64,000 nucleotides of DNA from assembly GCF_000178955.2 (NCBI RefSeq), contig NC_016631.1:1798001-1862000 (forward strand). Reading direction: 5' to 3'. A model generated the notes under the pieces. The model saw only the letters and a program-made list of their open reading frames with translations, was not told the origin of the DNA and ran no database searches. Positions 54,652 through 63,896 of the stretch are shown here, one piece after another. Numbering within the stretch: the first letter of the stretch is position 1; every line of letters starts with the position of its first letter. This stretch comes from Granulicella mallensis MP5ACTX8 (GTDB taxonomy: Bacteria > Acidobacteriota > Terriglobia > Terriglobales > Acidobacteriaceae). The position numbers and the translations under genes were made by a program.

Positions 54652-55623
54652 CTACAACTTCACGACGATCTTTCCGTTGGCCTTATTCGACTCCATGAGA
54701 GCCTGCGCCTCACGAATCTGATCGAATGAGAACACTGCCGCTGGCTTCGCCTTGTAGATGCCTTTCTCGACCTTCTCCACGATCTCCTGAAGGTGATATT
54801 CAGAGACAGGAAACTCCGGTGTCCCTAGGGCCACGCTGACAAACAGGCTGAAATGGATTCCACTTGCCATTTGGAGCAGGGGATTGAAATCTGGAATTGG
54901 CGCAAGACCGCCTAGCCAACCAATCAGACAAACCCGTCCATGGCGATGAGGAATGGCGACGGAGTCGAGAAGAGTGCTGTTTCCGATAAGATCCAGCACG
55001 GAATCCACCTGCTTCCCGTCATTCAGTCTCTTCGATAGATCGGGTCCTTCCAGCTCGCAGCGTTTGGCTCCCATTTCAAGCAGCTTGCCGAATTTTGCCT
55101 CGCTACGGGTCGTTGCAATGACATTCGCACCGGCATCCACCGCGATGTTCAGCGCAGCTTGTCCAAGCGCCGAGGTGGCTCCCCGAAGTAGTAGCGTTTG
55201 GCCTGGCTGAATGTCGAGGTTGGCCTTGAGTGCGATCCAGGCTGTGGCGTAGGACTCGGGTAATGCAGCGAATTCCTCCCATGGCAGAGTCGTGTTGATC
55301 TTGATCACATTTGTCACCGGTGCAACGGTGAACTCTGCATAGCTACCGTTGATCGTCCTGCCGAGGCCTCCCATAAACGCGGCCACTTTATCCCCGGGAT
55401 TGAACTCCCCGCCTGGGGCAGAGACCACCTCGCCTACGCACTCGATACCAATGATAGGCATTGATTCTGCCCACTCACCCTTGCGCATGTGTGTTTCCGC
55501 ATGATTCAGACCGAAAGCACGCACTGCAATCAAAACTTCACCTGGCCGTGCTTCCGGCTTTGGCATTTCCTTGATAACCAGACTCTCCAGCCCACCGAAT
55601 CCCTCTAAGACGACAGCTCGCAT
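54652..55623 (-). CDS. Medium-chain (quinone-reductase-like) zinc-independent oxidoreductase
   Basis: 323-residue MDR-superfamily enzyme of the NADPH:quinone reductase type. GroES-like N-domain (ARPGEVLIAVRAFGLNHAET), IIGIECVGEVVSAPGGEFNP, nucleotide-binding LRGATSALGQAALNIAVDAG (AxxxxG variant of the Rossmann loop), and C-terminal FDQIREAQALMESNKANGKI. No zinc-binding Cys cluster. Probably reduces quinones or enones with NADPH. Confidence 0.9.
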   Translation of the reverse strand: MRAVVLEGFGGLESLVIKEMPKPEARPGEVLIAVRAFGLNHAETHMRKGEWAESMPIIGIECVGEVVSAPGGEFNPGDKVAAFMGGLGRTINGSYAEFTVAPVTNVIKINTTLPWEEFAALPESYATAWIALKANLDIQPGQTLLLRGATSALGQAALNIAVDAGANVIATTRSEAKFGKLLEMGAKRCELEGPDLSKRLNDGKQVDSVLDLIGNSTLLDSVAIPHRHGRVCLIGWLGGLAPIPDFNPLLQMASGIHFSLFVSVALGTPEFPVSEYHLQEIVEKVEKGIYKAKPAAVFSFDQIREAQALMESNKANGKIVVKL

Positions 55624-55998
55624 TCTGTTGCTCTCCTTGGCCCGGGAAGTTGAATCCCGAACATATTGGAGTAGATTTACGACACCAGTAAAATGATTAT
55701 TTAATGGTGTCTATTTTATGAAATAATTCTTATAAGTTTGAAATGAAATAGATTTTCATACTCTTACGTAACCTGATGAATGTTAAGTAATTGGTTACTA
55801 GACGGGAATGGAAATCTCTACGATCAGAGCAGGCGTCTCGATATCGTCCGTAGCTTGATCGGTAAAGGTTCTGCATATCTCTTTGGGTTGGAGGGCGCTG
55901 ATGCCATCCATTCGTCGGAGAGGCAATAGATACCGGAGACTTACGGTTTTGAGCAGCTGGACGATCTGGCAGCCAAAGCGAACGGACGAGGAGATTAC
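55624..55998. other. AT-rich gap upstream of reductase and hydrolase genes
   Basis: 375 bp, markedly AT-rich at about 55680-55790 (for example tttaatggtgtctattttat), unlike the rest of the window. It holds the divergent promoters, but no operator or gene can be defined. A GAGGAG ribosome site for the hydrolase is at about 55990. Confidence 0.5.
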
Positions 55999-56820
55999 AT
56001 GGATAGCTATCGGGGAATGAATCGAGAGGCGCTTGACCGTGCCTACAACAACACCGCCGCAGTTCCCGATGTAGCCGAAGTGATGGCCGATTTCGGTCGT
56101 CGCAGCGCTGTGATCTATGGCCGTAACGGGATCAAGCGAGACCTGGCCTATGGAGAGGGCGCGAATCACCGAATTGACTGGATTCCCGGTCCTCACGCTG
56201 GCGCGCCGACCATCGCATACATCCACGGCGGTTATTGGCAAAGCTTGTCCAAGGAGAAGTTTGCCCATATCGCTGCCGGCCCGCTCTCACACGGCTTCAA
56301 TGTGGCACTTATCGAATACACACTCGCGCCCGAGGCGCGTATTGGCACGATCGTCAGCGAGATTGGCCGGGCGATCGATTTCCTGGCGACTCATCTCGAC
56401 GAATGGAGAGCCGATCCCGCGCGTCTCTGTCTTGTGGGCCATTCCGCCGGCGGCCATCTGGCGGCTTGCCATCGGTCTCATCCCGCCGTCTCGCTCATCA
56501 TGGGCATCAGCGGACTGTATGATCTTGAACCGATCCGGCTCTCCTATCTGAACGAGAAGCTCGATCTCACTCCCGCCGAGGTAGAGGTCTACAGTCCGGA
56601 ACGACACGCCAGCACTGGAGTTCGTACCCTGTTAACCGTTGGGAGCGCCGAATTGCCTGAGTTGAGGCGCCAGACCGCAGATTACGCCTCCTCCCTGCGA
56701 GCGCGCGGCGAGTTGGTCGAGGAAGTCACAACGCCCGGCTATAACCACTTCACGATATTGGAGACGATAGCCTTGCGAAACGGCGCGGCAATCGAGGCAG
56801 TGGCCCAGGCACTTTCTTGA
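55999..56820 (+). CDS. Alpha/beta hydrolase, kynurenine formamidase-like
   Basis: 273-residue serine hydrolase. HGGYW oxyanion-hole motif (YIHGGYWQSLSKEKF), nucleophile GHSAGG, and C-terminal catalytic His in GYNHFTILETIA match the arylformamidase/AFMID-like group. No other kynurenine pathway genes are adjacent, so the substrate could be another formamide or ester. The start has a GAGGAG ribosome site. Confidence 0.85.
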   Translation: MDSYRGMNREALDRAYNNTAAVPDVAEVMADFGRRSAVIYGRNGIKRDLAYGEGANHRIDWIPGPHAGAPTIAYIHGGYWQSLSKEKFAHIAAGPLSHGFNVALIEYTLAPEARIGTIVSEIGRAIDFLATHLDEWRADPARLCLVGHSAGGHLAACHRSHPAVSLIMGISGLYDLEPIRLSYLNEKLDLTPAEVEVYSPERHASTGVRTLLTVGSAELPELRRQTADYASSLRARGELVEEVTTPGYNHFTILETIALRNGAAIEAVAQALS

Positions 56821-56944
56821 GGCAGTTTGATCGTCTTAGATCGTTATCTTCTATTCCGGCAGCAGATCATCTACGGCCGCAACAATTGGTATTCAGGACC
56901 TGGAACGTTTCCCGGCATTCAACAGAATGCGTCCTGATGAAGCG

Positions 56945-56975
56945 GGGAGACAGGACAACAAAACTGTCCTGTCTC
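56945..56975. terminator. Bidirectional hairpin between two hydrolase genes
   Basis: ggagacaggac/gtcctgtctcc stem around a 9-nt loop, between convergent hydrolase genes. Confidence 0.65.
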
Positions 56976-57038
56976 CTCCGCTTCCCACCTCGCTACATTG
57001 AGGACGTCCTGTGAGCATCGTCTTCGATAGGTTGAGAG

Positions 57039-57830
57039 CTATCTGGCCTCACGAGCTGCCTCTTCAATGACGTTCGCAACGATTTGGGGCTGGGATACGA
57101 AGACACTGTGGCTCGCGCCTTTAACTTCTGTCACCTTCGCTCCTGCGCGCTGGTACATATTGCGTTCTTCGTCTGGGTTGATAATGCGATCTTCCGTCGG
57201 GATTACGCCATAGCTTGGTTTGGTATGCCAGGCTGCCGCAGTGACAGGCGTCATAAAAGCTGCCCCGGAGACGGGTACCTGGGAATGAGCCATAAACTCA
57301 GTCACTGACCTGGGTACGTCCGCCGCAAAATCTTCCGAAAAGTCGGCCGGATCTTCGAAGAGGAAGCCATCTGCGGTCGGATGAATATTATTGCTTGCAG
57401 GAGGAATAGACATAACCAGCTGCGCTGTATTCTCACCTACTTCAGGAGCTGTGGCGGAGACATACACGAGCGCCTTCACCTTAGCATCCGTTCCTGCCTG
57501 CGTGATGACAGATCCTCCATAGCTCTGCCCCACGAGAACTACAGATCCGCTCTGCAGATCGAGAACGCGTTGGGTCGCTGCAACGTCGTCGGCAAAGGAT
57601 GTTTGCGGTTCCTGCACGATCGTTACCTTGAATCCGTCTTTGACCAGCAATTCGTAGACGCCCTTCCATCCTGAACCATCGACAAGCGCGCCATGAACGA
57701 TGACGACATTGGGGATGCTTGCTCGCTCCTGGCTTTGCGCCGGAGAGGAACATGAAACGAGAGTCGTCCCGTAAGCGATCATTGCTGTGATAGCCGCTGC
57801 CTGCTTTACGCGTTGTTTTACTGTGCGCAT
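57039..57830 (-). CDS. Exported lipoprotein alpha/beta hydrolase
   Basis: 263-residue hydrolase with an N-terminal signal and lipobox-like LVSC (Cys27). Fold motifs: NVVIVHGALVDGSGWKGVYE, nucleophile elbow VLVGQSYGGSVI and terminal His region VKGASHSVFVSQPQ. Similar proteins are annotated as plant esterase-like (salicylate/methylester class) hydrolases. A decayed TetR gene lies directly upstream on the same strand and may once have regulated it. Confidence 0.85.
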   Translation of the reverse strand: MRTVKQRVKQAAAITAMIAYGTTLVSCSSPAQSQERASIPNVVIVHGALVDGSGWKGVYELLVKDGFKVTIVQEPQTSFADDVAATQRVLDLQSGSVVLVGQSYGGSVITQAGTDAKVKALVYVSATAPEVGENTAQLVMSIPPASNNIHPTADGFLFEDPADFSEDFAADVPRSVTEFMAHSQVPVSGAAFMTPVTAAAWHTKPSYGVIPTEDRIINPDEERNMYQRAGAKVTEVKGASHSVFVSQPQIVANVIEEAAREAR

Positions 57831-57913
57831 GGTGTGTATCCTTTTCTCTATTCCTACCGTCTAGTAGGTAGTTTCGGGGAAAGCGAGAACCCCTGAACTG
57901 TCGGCGATCCACT

Positions 57914-58158
57914 CTACTTCGGAGTTGAAAGTCTGTTTAGGCTGCTCCGCATAACGTCCTGGTATACCGCGCAGTTGCCATAGACACGCGCGGAGATCAT
58001 TGCTCCATGAACCAGGGCGATAAAGTTTTGAGATGGATGCTTGGCTTTCGGAATACCACACTTTTGGCGATATCAGCATAGCTAAAGGCTGAGTATCCGC
58101 ACTCAGCAATTAGATCGTGTGCTGTTTTGACGATTCGATCGGCCATTTCACCGTGCAT
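57914..58158 (-). pseudogene. TetR-family regulator remnant with internal deletion
   Basis: From ATG 58158 the minus strand reads MADRIVKTAHDLIAECGYSA then FSYADIAKSVVFRKPSIHLK-TLSP, a TetR helix-turn-helix, and meets a stop. In a shifted frame it continues GAMISARVYGNCAVYQDVMR-SSLNRLSTPK, the very C-terminus of a TetR protein. The whole ligand-binding core (about 120 residues) is missing. Not functional as a full regulator. It belongs to the hydrolase locus at 57039. Confidence 0.75.
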
Positions 58159-58258
58159 GTCTAGGTAGACAACCTTCTAGTCGGTTTGGTTACAAGGGAA
58201 TTGAAATTGGACAGACTACATGGGAGCCACTGGTGTTCCTTCCGCACCCTCAGGGGTA

Positions 58259-58276
58259 AACCCAAAGGTCGCAGGT
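58259..58276 (+). other. Putative attachment core (right), degenerate tRNA-fMet 3' end
   Basis: aacccaaaggtcgcaggt differs by one base from the tRNA-fMet segment at 47494-47511, on the same strand. It is followed after a short deletion by gccgcaac, matching the tRNA end cccgcaac. Best explained as the displaced 3' end of the tRNA gene after integration. Confidence 0.6.
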
Positions 58277-58314
58277 GCCGTTGCCGCAACGTCTTTCATT
58301 GTCATGGCTGCAAA

Positions 58315-58344
58315 GCGAAGCCCCTGCCGTAGCAGGGGCTTCGC
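58315..58344 (-). terminator. Terminator of the DUF892 gene
   Basis: 13-bp perfect stem gcgaagcccctgc/gcaggggcttcgc with a 4-nt loop, 28 bp past the stop codon on the minus strand, then tttg. Confidence 0.8.
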
Positions 58345-58371
58345 GGGATGATCTTCGATTCGTTACTACAA

Positions 58372-58947
58372 CTAGTTGAGGTCGGGTGCGGCCTTTGCTT
58401 CGTCCTCTTTGCTCTTCTTCGCCGAATACTTCTCTTTGCCTGTCTTCGGCTTCTTTGGCTCTTCCGGCTCGCTGGCGCTCTGTTTCATAATCGGGCCGCC
58501 TGCTGCCGTGATCTTCTTCGCAGCGTTCAGCTCTTCTTTCAGATTGGAGTTCAGAAGCTTGGCAACCTTGGCCAGGCCTAAGGTGGTCGCCATGGAGATG
58601 CAGGCTTCGTAACCGGCGATCTCATAGTGCTCGGTTCGCAGTGCCGCGCCGATCAGGCCGGAATCGAACGATGCACCTTCCTCGTCCTTCTCCAAAGCAT
58701 CTTTTCCTTCTTCAATGACGCCTTCCATCCCATTGCAGTGCTGTCCGGTCGGCTTTTCCCCTAGCTCAAGGAAGACCTTCTTCAGCCGCTCTACCTGGCC
58801 CTTGGTCTCCTCGAGATGGGCAGCGAAGAGCTGCTTCAACTTGGGGTTCTTCGCTCCCTTGGCGAGCTTCGGCAGAGCCTTTACCAGTTGGTTCTCCGCG
58901 CTATACATATCGCGGAGTTCATCGATTAAAACTTCCTTGAGTGCCAT
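58372..58947 (-). CDS. Ferritin-like DUF892 (YciE/YciF-type) protein
   Basis: 191-residue helical protein. The DUF892 ferritin-like fold is seen in LIDELRDMYSAENQLVKALP, HLEETKGQVERLKKVFLELG, and GAALRTEHYEIAGYEACISM, with Glu/His residues placed as metal ligands. The last 40 residues are a charged tail (EPEEPKKPKTGKEKYSAKKS). The ATG at 58947 has AAGGAG. Family members are induced by stress; the exact role is unknown. Confidence 0.9.
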   Translation of the reverse strand: MALKEVLIDELRDMYSAENQLVKALPKLAKGAKNPKLKQLFAAHLEETKGQVERLKKVFLELGEKPTGQHCNGMEGVIEEGKDALEKDEEGASFDSGLIGAALRTEHYEIAGYEACISMATTLGLAKVAKLLNSNLKEELNAAKKITAAGGPIMKQSASEPEEPKKPKTGKEKYSAKKSKEDEAKAAPDLN

Positions 58948-59050
58948 GTGTCGGTTCTCCTTGTACTTAGAAGGATGCAAACCATGCGACTCGCGTATAG
59001 GCGTCAGGAGCAATCTCTCTAAGAGTCGATTGGGAGAACCGTCTCCGTGC

Positions 59051-60250
59051 CTAATGATTCGTGGCGTAGAGCCTGCAATGTTCGAGGTACGCCACCTCAT
59101 GATCCGCGATGAGGGCGACAACGCTGGACCAGAGCCAGCTTGGCGCATCGAGGCTCTTCGAGTGCTGCTTTCTCAACTTAGCGAGCCAGGACGACCTTAC
59201 TTTGACGTCCATCTGCCTCCCATGAGCTTTTCCGACGACTCCTGCCAGATAACGTGCAGCGGCTACCGCTTCCTCCTGGGTCAGGCGGTCCAGGTCGAAC
59301 TTGAGGTCCTGGGGCATCAGCTCCCGCATGACCAGGTCTTTGCCTCCGAGCCTGACGGCCAGCATGCGCTGTCCCAGGTTTGGTGAGAGCTCACACGCTC
59401 CGGTCACAACCCTTTGGGCGTTGCTGCGGACCTTCATCCTGCTTTGAGGCGCTGCCGCTGGCGTGGCCTCTTTGAGGTCGATGAGGCAATAGCTTCGTTC
59501 GCTCTTCTTCCCGATCCCCAGCAGAACTGCATACCGAAGCCGTCCCAAAGAACTGCATCCCTTCATCCAGTAAGCCGCATCCACGACTGAAATTTTGGTC
59601 TTCGGCTTACGTCCTTTAAATTCCAGGATCTTCTTTACAACGCCCTCTTCCTCAAAGAGCGCGTTAATACCAGCGCGTTCCTTTTCTTCCAGGGCCCAGA
59701 AGCGCTTGCCGAGCGGAATCACAGGTTTTACATCTTCAATGCGTTCCTCGGCAAGGTGGTGCCAGCGCCGCCGCTGCGATTGTCTGAGTACGGCCTGGAT
59801 GGGCTCGAGACCGTCACCGTTCGCCTTCATTGAGGCCTTCGGAGTGGTGAGCGCCTGTTCGTACCCATCGATCATCTGCTCCATCATCTTGACGACGGTA
59901 ACCCCGGGCAGATCCGAGCCCCGCGCCGCAGTCGCCAGGGACAGGGCCAGGCGAACGAGGTCATGGGCTGGATTCCCCACTACCGTCTGATCGAGGTCCC
60001 GAATCTGAATCTCGATATGACCCTCTGAATCGGCCAGAGGCCCAATATTTCCAACATGGCAATCTCCGCAGATCCAGACGGGTGGCCCCTCCGGGATGCT
60101 CCGGGCCGAATGCTTCTTCAACCACTCATAAAAATGGAGAGTATTCCCACGAACATAAGCATGGGCCGATTGAGCCATCTTCGCTTGTCGATTGGCAGTG
60201 AGAACCTTGGCTCGGTCGGTAGGTTTAATGGAAGTGGCAGCTTTAGGCAT
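59051..60250 (-). CDS. DUF2252 family protein
   Basis: 399-residue cytosolic protein of the DUF2252 family, distantly kinase-like. Visible: YVRGNTLHFYEWLKKHS, VWICGDCHVGNIGPLADSEG, and IQIRDLDQTVVGNPAHDLVR with LALSLATAARG, resembling the HGDxxxxN and DFD steps of aminoglycoside-kinase folds, and ELMPQDLKFDLDRLTQEEAV. Substrate and reaction are not known. It lies 103 bp upstream of the DUF892 gene on the same strand. Confidence 0.88.
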   Translation of the reverse strand: MPKAATSIKPTDRAKVLTANRQAKMAQSAHAYVRGNTLHFYEWLKKHSARSIPEGPPVWICGDCHVGNIGPLADSEGHIEIQIRDLDQTVVGNPAHDLVRLALSLATAARGSDLPGVTVVKMMEQMIDGYEQALTTPKASMKANGDGLEPIQAVLRQSQRRRWHHLAEERIEDVKPVIPLGKRFWALEEKERAGINALFEEEGVVKKILEFKGRKPKTKISVVDAAYWMKGCSSLGRLRYAVLLGIGKKSERSYCLIDLKEATPAAAPQSRMKVRSNAQRVVTGACELSPNLGQRMLAVRLGGKDLVMRELMPQDLKFDLDRLTQEEAVAAARYLAGVVGKAHGRQMDVKVRSSWLAKLRKQHSKSLDAPSWLWSSVVALIADHEVAYLEHCRLYATNH

Positions 60251-60396
60251 CTGCTATTTGTACATGAAATGTGAATATAAGATGAATACGACCGATTTTC
60301 GGCATACAGCATGCCTCGCTGGCTTGAGGCCCGTGCCTCGCGTGTCGAAGATCAGGCTTCCGTGCTTTGTTCTTCTGGGAAAGCTATGATTCGTAT

Positions 60397-62079
60397 ATGA
60401 AAATTGCCTGGCTAGCCCCTGTTCTTGCGATTACAGCTTTTGCCTCCGCGCAGAGCGCCGTAAAAGATCGTCCCGTGCCCGCCTCGCAGCCACGTCCGTC
60501 GCAGGCGACTGTTGCTCAGTGGCAGGATCGCAAGTTCGGCATGTTCATCCACTTCGGGCTGTTTTCGGAGTTCGGCGGGGTCTATCACGGCAAGCAGATC
60601 GACAACGGGTATAGCGAGCAGATCATGGCGAATGCTCCCATCCCTGTGGAGGAATACGCCGCCGCAGCCCAGACCTTCAATCCCACGAAATGGGACCCGG
60701 ATGCCATCGTCGCCCTGGCTAAGGCCGCGGGGATGAAGTACATCGTCATCACATCCAAGCACCATGACGGCTTCAACATGTTTGCGACGGCACAGACGCG
60801 ATACAACATCGTCGACGCGACGCCCTATCACCGGGATATTGTGAAGGAGCTCTCTGAAGCGTGCCGCCGCGGCGGACTCGCGTTCGGTGTTTACTACTCC
60901 TCCATCGACTGGCATCAGCCTGGTCTGGATCACTACATCGAAGGCAACAGCAATCCGCTAAGCGACGAACACGCCCGTTTCAATGCCGCACAGTTGCGGG
61001 AGCTGCTGAGTCACTACGGTCCCATCAGCGAGATCTGGTTCGACATGGGCAAGCCCACTCCGGAACAGAGCAATCTCTTTGCGACGACGGTCCACAAGCT
61101 GCAGCCACAGGCCATGGTGAGCGGTCGCGTTTGGAACTACCAGGGCGATTTCACCGTCATGGGCGATAACCAGGTTCCTGAATATGGCATCGATGAACCC
61201 TGGCAGACTCCCGCGTCGATCTTTGGCGAGACGTGGGGATACCGCTCCTGGCAGAAGCGTGAGAATGTCGACGGAAAAATTCAGGAGAACATTCTGAAGC
61301 TGGTCCAGGTCGTAAGCCGTGGAGGGAACTACATCCTCAATATCGGCCCGGAGGGCGATGGATCGGTTGTGCCGTATGAGGCAGAGGTCTTGCGCGGAGT
61401 GGGAGCGTGGCTGAAACCGAATGGAGAGGCGATCTACGGTACAAGGTCGTCGCCGTTCGGGAATCTGGACTTCGGTTATGTGACGGTGAAAGACCATAAC
61501 GTTTATCTCTTCGTGAAAGATGCGACAGCCCCGATCATCCTGCCTCGCGCAGCCAGGACGAACGTGCTGAATGTGAGCGTTCTCCAAAATCACATCCCGC
61601 TAAAATTCGAGACACGCGGTGAGGACCTGGTCATCAAGGCAACTCCCGATCAGCTTTCAGGCTATCTGCCCGTAATCAAACTTACGACCGCGCAGGGTCT
61701 CGTCGTGCAGCACGATATTCCGCAGTGGGCTCCACACGGAGCCCTCAAGCTGACGAGTGCGGAAGCTGAGAAGTACTTCAACTACAACGGCAGGGGCTAT
61801 GAAGCACCTGCCACCCTCTACAAGATGCGCTGGTATCTGCCTGCAGGCTGCACGCATCTCACGTTCCACACAGAGGGGCAGGGAACAGTTGCGTTGGTTG
61901 CGGACCATAAGGCAACGGCGATCTCACTCGCCGATGGAACCGAGCGTACGGTAACGGTCGGTGAAGATGGAGTGCTGGAGATCACTCCTCCACAGCCCTT
62001 CGTGAAGGGGACGCAGCTTGCTCTCCACATCCGATCAATGGATGCGACCACTTGCGCGAGTACGGGCGGTTCCCACTAA
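60397..62079 (+). CDS. GH29 alpha-L-fucosidase
   Basis: 560-residue exported glycosidase releasing terminal L-fucose. Signal peptide about 1-18 (IAWLAPVLAITAFASA). The GH29 barrel begins QDRKFGMFIHFGLFSEFGGV; key segments are YIVITSKHHDGFNMF, VYYSSIDWHQP and the nucleophile region GPISEIWFDMGKP; GGNYILNIGPEGDGSV closes the barrel. The rest is a C-terminal beta-sandwich. The ATG at 60397 is used; the ATG-like frame from 60367 adds no signal. Fits plant or host glycan breakdown. Confidence 0.93.
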   Translation: MKIAWLAPVLAITAFASAQSAVKDRPVPASQPRPSQATVAQWQDRKFGMFIHFGLFSEFGGVYHGKQIDNGYSEQIMANAPIPVEEYAAAAQTFNPTKWDPDAIVALAKAAGMKYIVITSKHHDGFNMFATAQTRYNIVDATPYHRDIVKELSEACRRGGLAFGVYYSSIDWHQPGLDHYIEGNSNPLSDEHARFNAAQLRELLSHYGPISEIWFDMGKPTPEQSNLFATTVHKLQPQAMVSGRVWNYQGDFTVMGDNQVPEYGIDEPWQTPASIFGETWGYRSWQKRENVDGKIQENILKLVQVVSRGGNYILNIGPEGDGSVVPYEAEVLRGVGAWLKPNGEAIYGTRSSPFGNLDFGYVTVKDHNVYLFVKDATAPIILPRAARTNVLNVSVLQNHIPLKFETRGEDLVIKATPDQLSGYLPVIKLTTAQGLVVQHDIPQWAPHGALKLTSAEAEKYFNYNGRGYEAPATLYKMRWYLPAGCTHLTFHTEGQGTVALVADHKATAISLADGTERTVTVGEDGVLEITPPQPFVKGTQLALHIRSMDATTCASTGGSH

Positions 62080-62183
62080 CCGGCCCCTACTGTCTCATTC
62101 CAACTGTAGAGGATGAACAAACTGAAACACAGATGAAGTAGCATGCCTCCTAACATCATCTTTTTTGTCTTTGAGGCCCTCTC

Positions 62184-63566
62184 ATGTCCAGTCCGAAGTC
62201 GTACGCCACGTATCGATCCCCGATCCTTTCGCTTTGGCAATCGGCTGTGCATGCGGTCCAGCTCAAGCATCAGGACGCGGCGTCTCCCCACGTCCTGAAA
62301 AGCTCAGTGGTCTCAACGACGCCTCCTCCCACGGAAGACGATTTGATGGCGCCGGCCCATCTCATCGGCGTGCCGCTCTCCGCAGGGCAACCGGCTCCAG
62401 CCGCTATCACTTCGCCACTGCCGGCAGTCGCGCCACGAGCCGTGGGAACCGCCGGGTTGGTGGTCGACTGCGCCGAGACGACGGCCAAGTTTCTGTGGGC
62501 CGAGATGACGGGGAACCAGCAGAACTCAGCTATCTATGCGGCACAGTTGCGCGACAGCCCATGCAATGCGCTCGGCTGGTTTGAATGCGTGACAACCTAT
62601 CTGGGCTTCAAGGCTTCGCTCGGCAGCCTGCCGTATCGGCCCAACCAGAACGTCGTCGTTACGATCCCCGATCAGGCTAAGATCGCGATCATCGGCGACT
62701 GGGGAACAGGTGGCTCGACGGCAACGAATCTGCTGCAGCAGGTTGCCACCTTCAAGCCGGACATCCTGCTGCACCTCGGCGACATCTACTTTGCCGGTAC
62801 GCAGAGCGAGGCGAACGATAACTTCCTTGCGATCTGCCGCCAGGTGCTGGGTAACATTCCGTTGTACAGTCTGTGCGGCAATCACGACATGTACTCGGGC
62901 GGCGACGGTTACTATTGGCTGCTCGACCAGATCGGGCAGAAGTCCAGTTACTTCTGCCTGCAGAACGACTACTGGCAGCTTCTCGCCATGGACACTGGTT
63001 ATAACGACTGCGATCCGTTTACCGTGAACAGCAATATGACCAGCCTGTACAACAAGAACGGTTGGAACGAAGCCGATTGGCACCTCGACAAAATTCAGCA
63101 GGCCGGCAATCGCAGGATCGCCTTGCTCTCGCACCATCAGTTGTTCTCGCCGTTCATCTCAGTGGGGAACAATGCTGCCGGTCAACCATCAGCCTATAAC
63201 CCCAACCTACTGGCTAACTTTCAAAGCGTTCTGCCTAAGGTCGACATCTGGTTCTGGGGACACGAGCACACGCTCGCTCTCTACGATCCGTATCTGGGAT
63301 TAGTGCGCGGACGCTGCGTCGGCGCCTCGGCCGTGCCGGTCTTCACCAATCAGCAGGACTACCTCGCTGATACCAGTCTCCTGAACGCCCAGGTAACAAC
63401 GCTGCCCACCTGGAACTCCGTTGCGAACCTCGGGAGCACGGACGGTGACTACAACAACGCCTTCGCCATCATGACACTCAATGGCGTAGAACCTGCCGTG
63501 GTCAACTACTACCAGGTTCCGCCTGATGGGGCGTACGAACAGATCCCGTTCACTGATACGATCTGA
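62184..63566 (+). CDS. Metallophosphoesterase (purple-acid-phosphatase-like)
   Basis: 460-residue protein. The calcineurin-like domain begins near residue 165: IAIIGDWGTGGSTATNLLQQ, LLHLGDIYFAGTQSEANDNF, LCGNHDMYSGGDGYYWLLDQ, ALLSHHQLFSPF and FWGHEHTLALYDP supply the dimetal ligands. The N-terminal 150 residues are Pro/Ala-rich and of unknown fold; no clear signal peptide. The substrate is unknown. Confidence 0.85.
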   Translation: MSSPKSYATYRSPILSLWQSAVHAVQLKHQDAASPHVLKSSVVSTTPPPTEDDLMAPAHLIGVPLSAGQPAPAAITSPLPAVAPRAVGTAGLVVDCAETTAKFLWAEMTGNQQNSAIYAAQLRDSPCNALGWFECVTTYLGFKASLGSLPYRPNQNVVVTIPDQAKIAIIGDWGTGGSTATNLLQQVATFKPDILLHLGDIYFAGTQSEANDNFLAICRQVLGNIPLYSLCGNHDMYSGGDGYYWLLDQIGQKSSYFCLQNDYWQLLAMDTGYNDCDPFTVNSNMTSLYNKNGWNEADWHLDKIQQAGNRRIALLSHHQLFSPFISVGNNAAGQPSAYNPNLLANFQSVLPKVDIWFWGHEHTLALYDPYLGLVRGRCVGASAVPVFTNQQDYLADTSLLNAQVTTLPTWNSVANLGSTDGDYNNAFAIMTLNGVEPAVVNYYQVPPDGAYEQIPFTDTI

Positions 63567-63574
63567 CGCGATCG

Positions 63575-63856
63575 CTGTCGCTTTTGCTGTTGTCGTTGCC
63601 GTTGCCGTTGCTTTTCTGGTTGTCATTCCCGCAGGGAATCTGCTGTTGTTCTTGCTTTTCTTGCTGTCATTCCGACCCTGAGCGTAGCCGAAGGGGAGGA
63701 ACCTGCTGTCTCCCGTTCTTCGTTCGGATTACTTGCATGGTGGGTAGAAGCAAGAGGTTTAGCTTGTGCTGGCACGAACTAAAACGGGAGGAAGCAGGTT
63801 CCTCCCCTTCGGCTACGCTCAGGGTCGGAATGACAACAAGAAAAGCAACAACAAAA
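63575..63856. repeat. Type A inverted repeat near the window end
   Basis: Single unit tggttgtcattcccgcaggg then the long variant: tgtcattccgaccctgagcg / tagccgaaggggaggaacct / ctcccgtt, pairing with aacgggaggaagcaggttcc / tccccttcggctacgctcag / ggtcggaatgac around 63782-63833. It occupies the 330-bp gap between convergent genes. Confidence 0.82.
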
Positions 63857-63896
63857 CCGCCTTAAAATCGTCCCACGCTTTGACCGCGCAGCTTTG

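Larger units (their letters stand above)
47534..58276. mobile_element. Decayed genomic island at tRNA-fMet (inferred)
   Basis: Bounded by tRNA-fMet on the left and a degenerate tRNA 3'-end copy on the right, with an integrase C-terminal relic adjacent to the tRNA. Cargo is accessory: secreted carbohydrate-binding protein, MFS+DeoR, TetR, SDR, DinB-like, CGNR protein, MDR reductase, two hydrolases and a TetR relic. No intact mobility gene remains, so it is probably immobile. Type A-E repeats, frequent outside, are not seen inside it. Boundaries are inferred, not proven. Confidence 0.55.
57831..58371. other. Island right end: TetR relic, att-like repeat and terminator
   Basis: 540-bp gap with a TetR remnant (57914-58158), palindromic ctacc-gtctagta-ggtag (57860-57877) that could be its old operator, the att-like copy (58259-58276) and the terminator of the DUF892 gene (58315-58344). 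No intact gene is seen. Confidence 0.5.

Noticed and set aside
55798..56268. 156-codon minus-strand frame
   Set aside because: Overlaps the kynurenine formamidase-like gene on the opposite strand and shows no family pattern.
57861..58109. 82-codon minus-strand frame as a separate gene
   Set aside because: It is a wrong-frame read of the TetR remnant; the other two frames show recognisable TetR segments.
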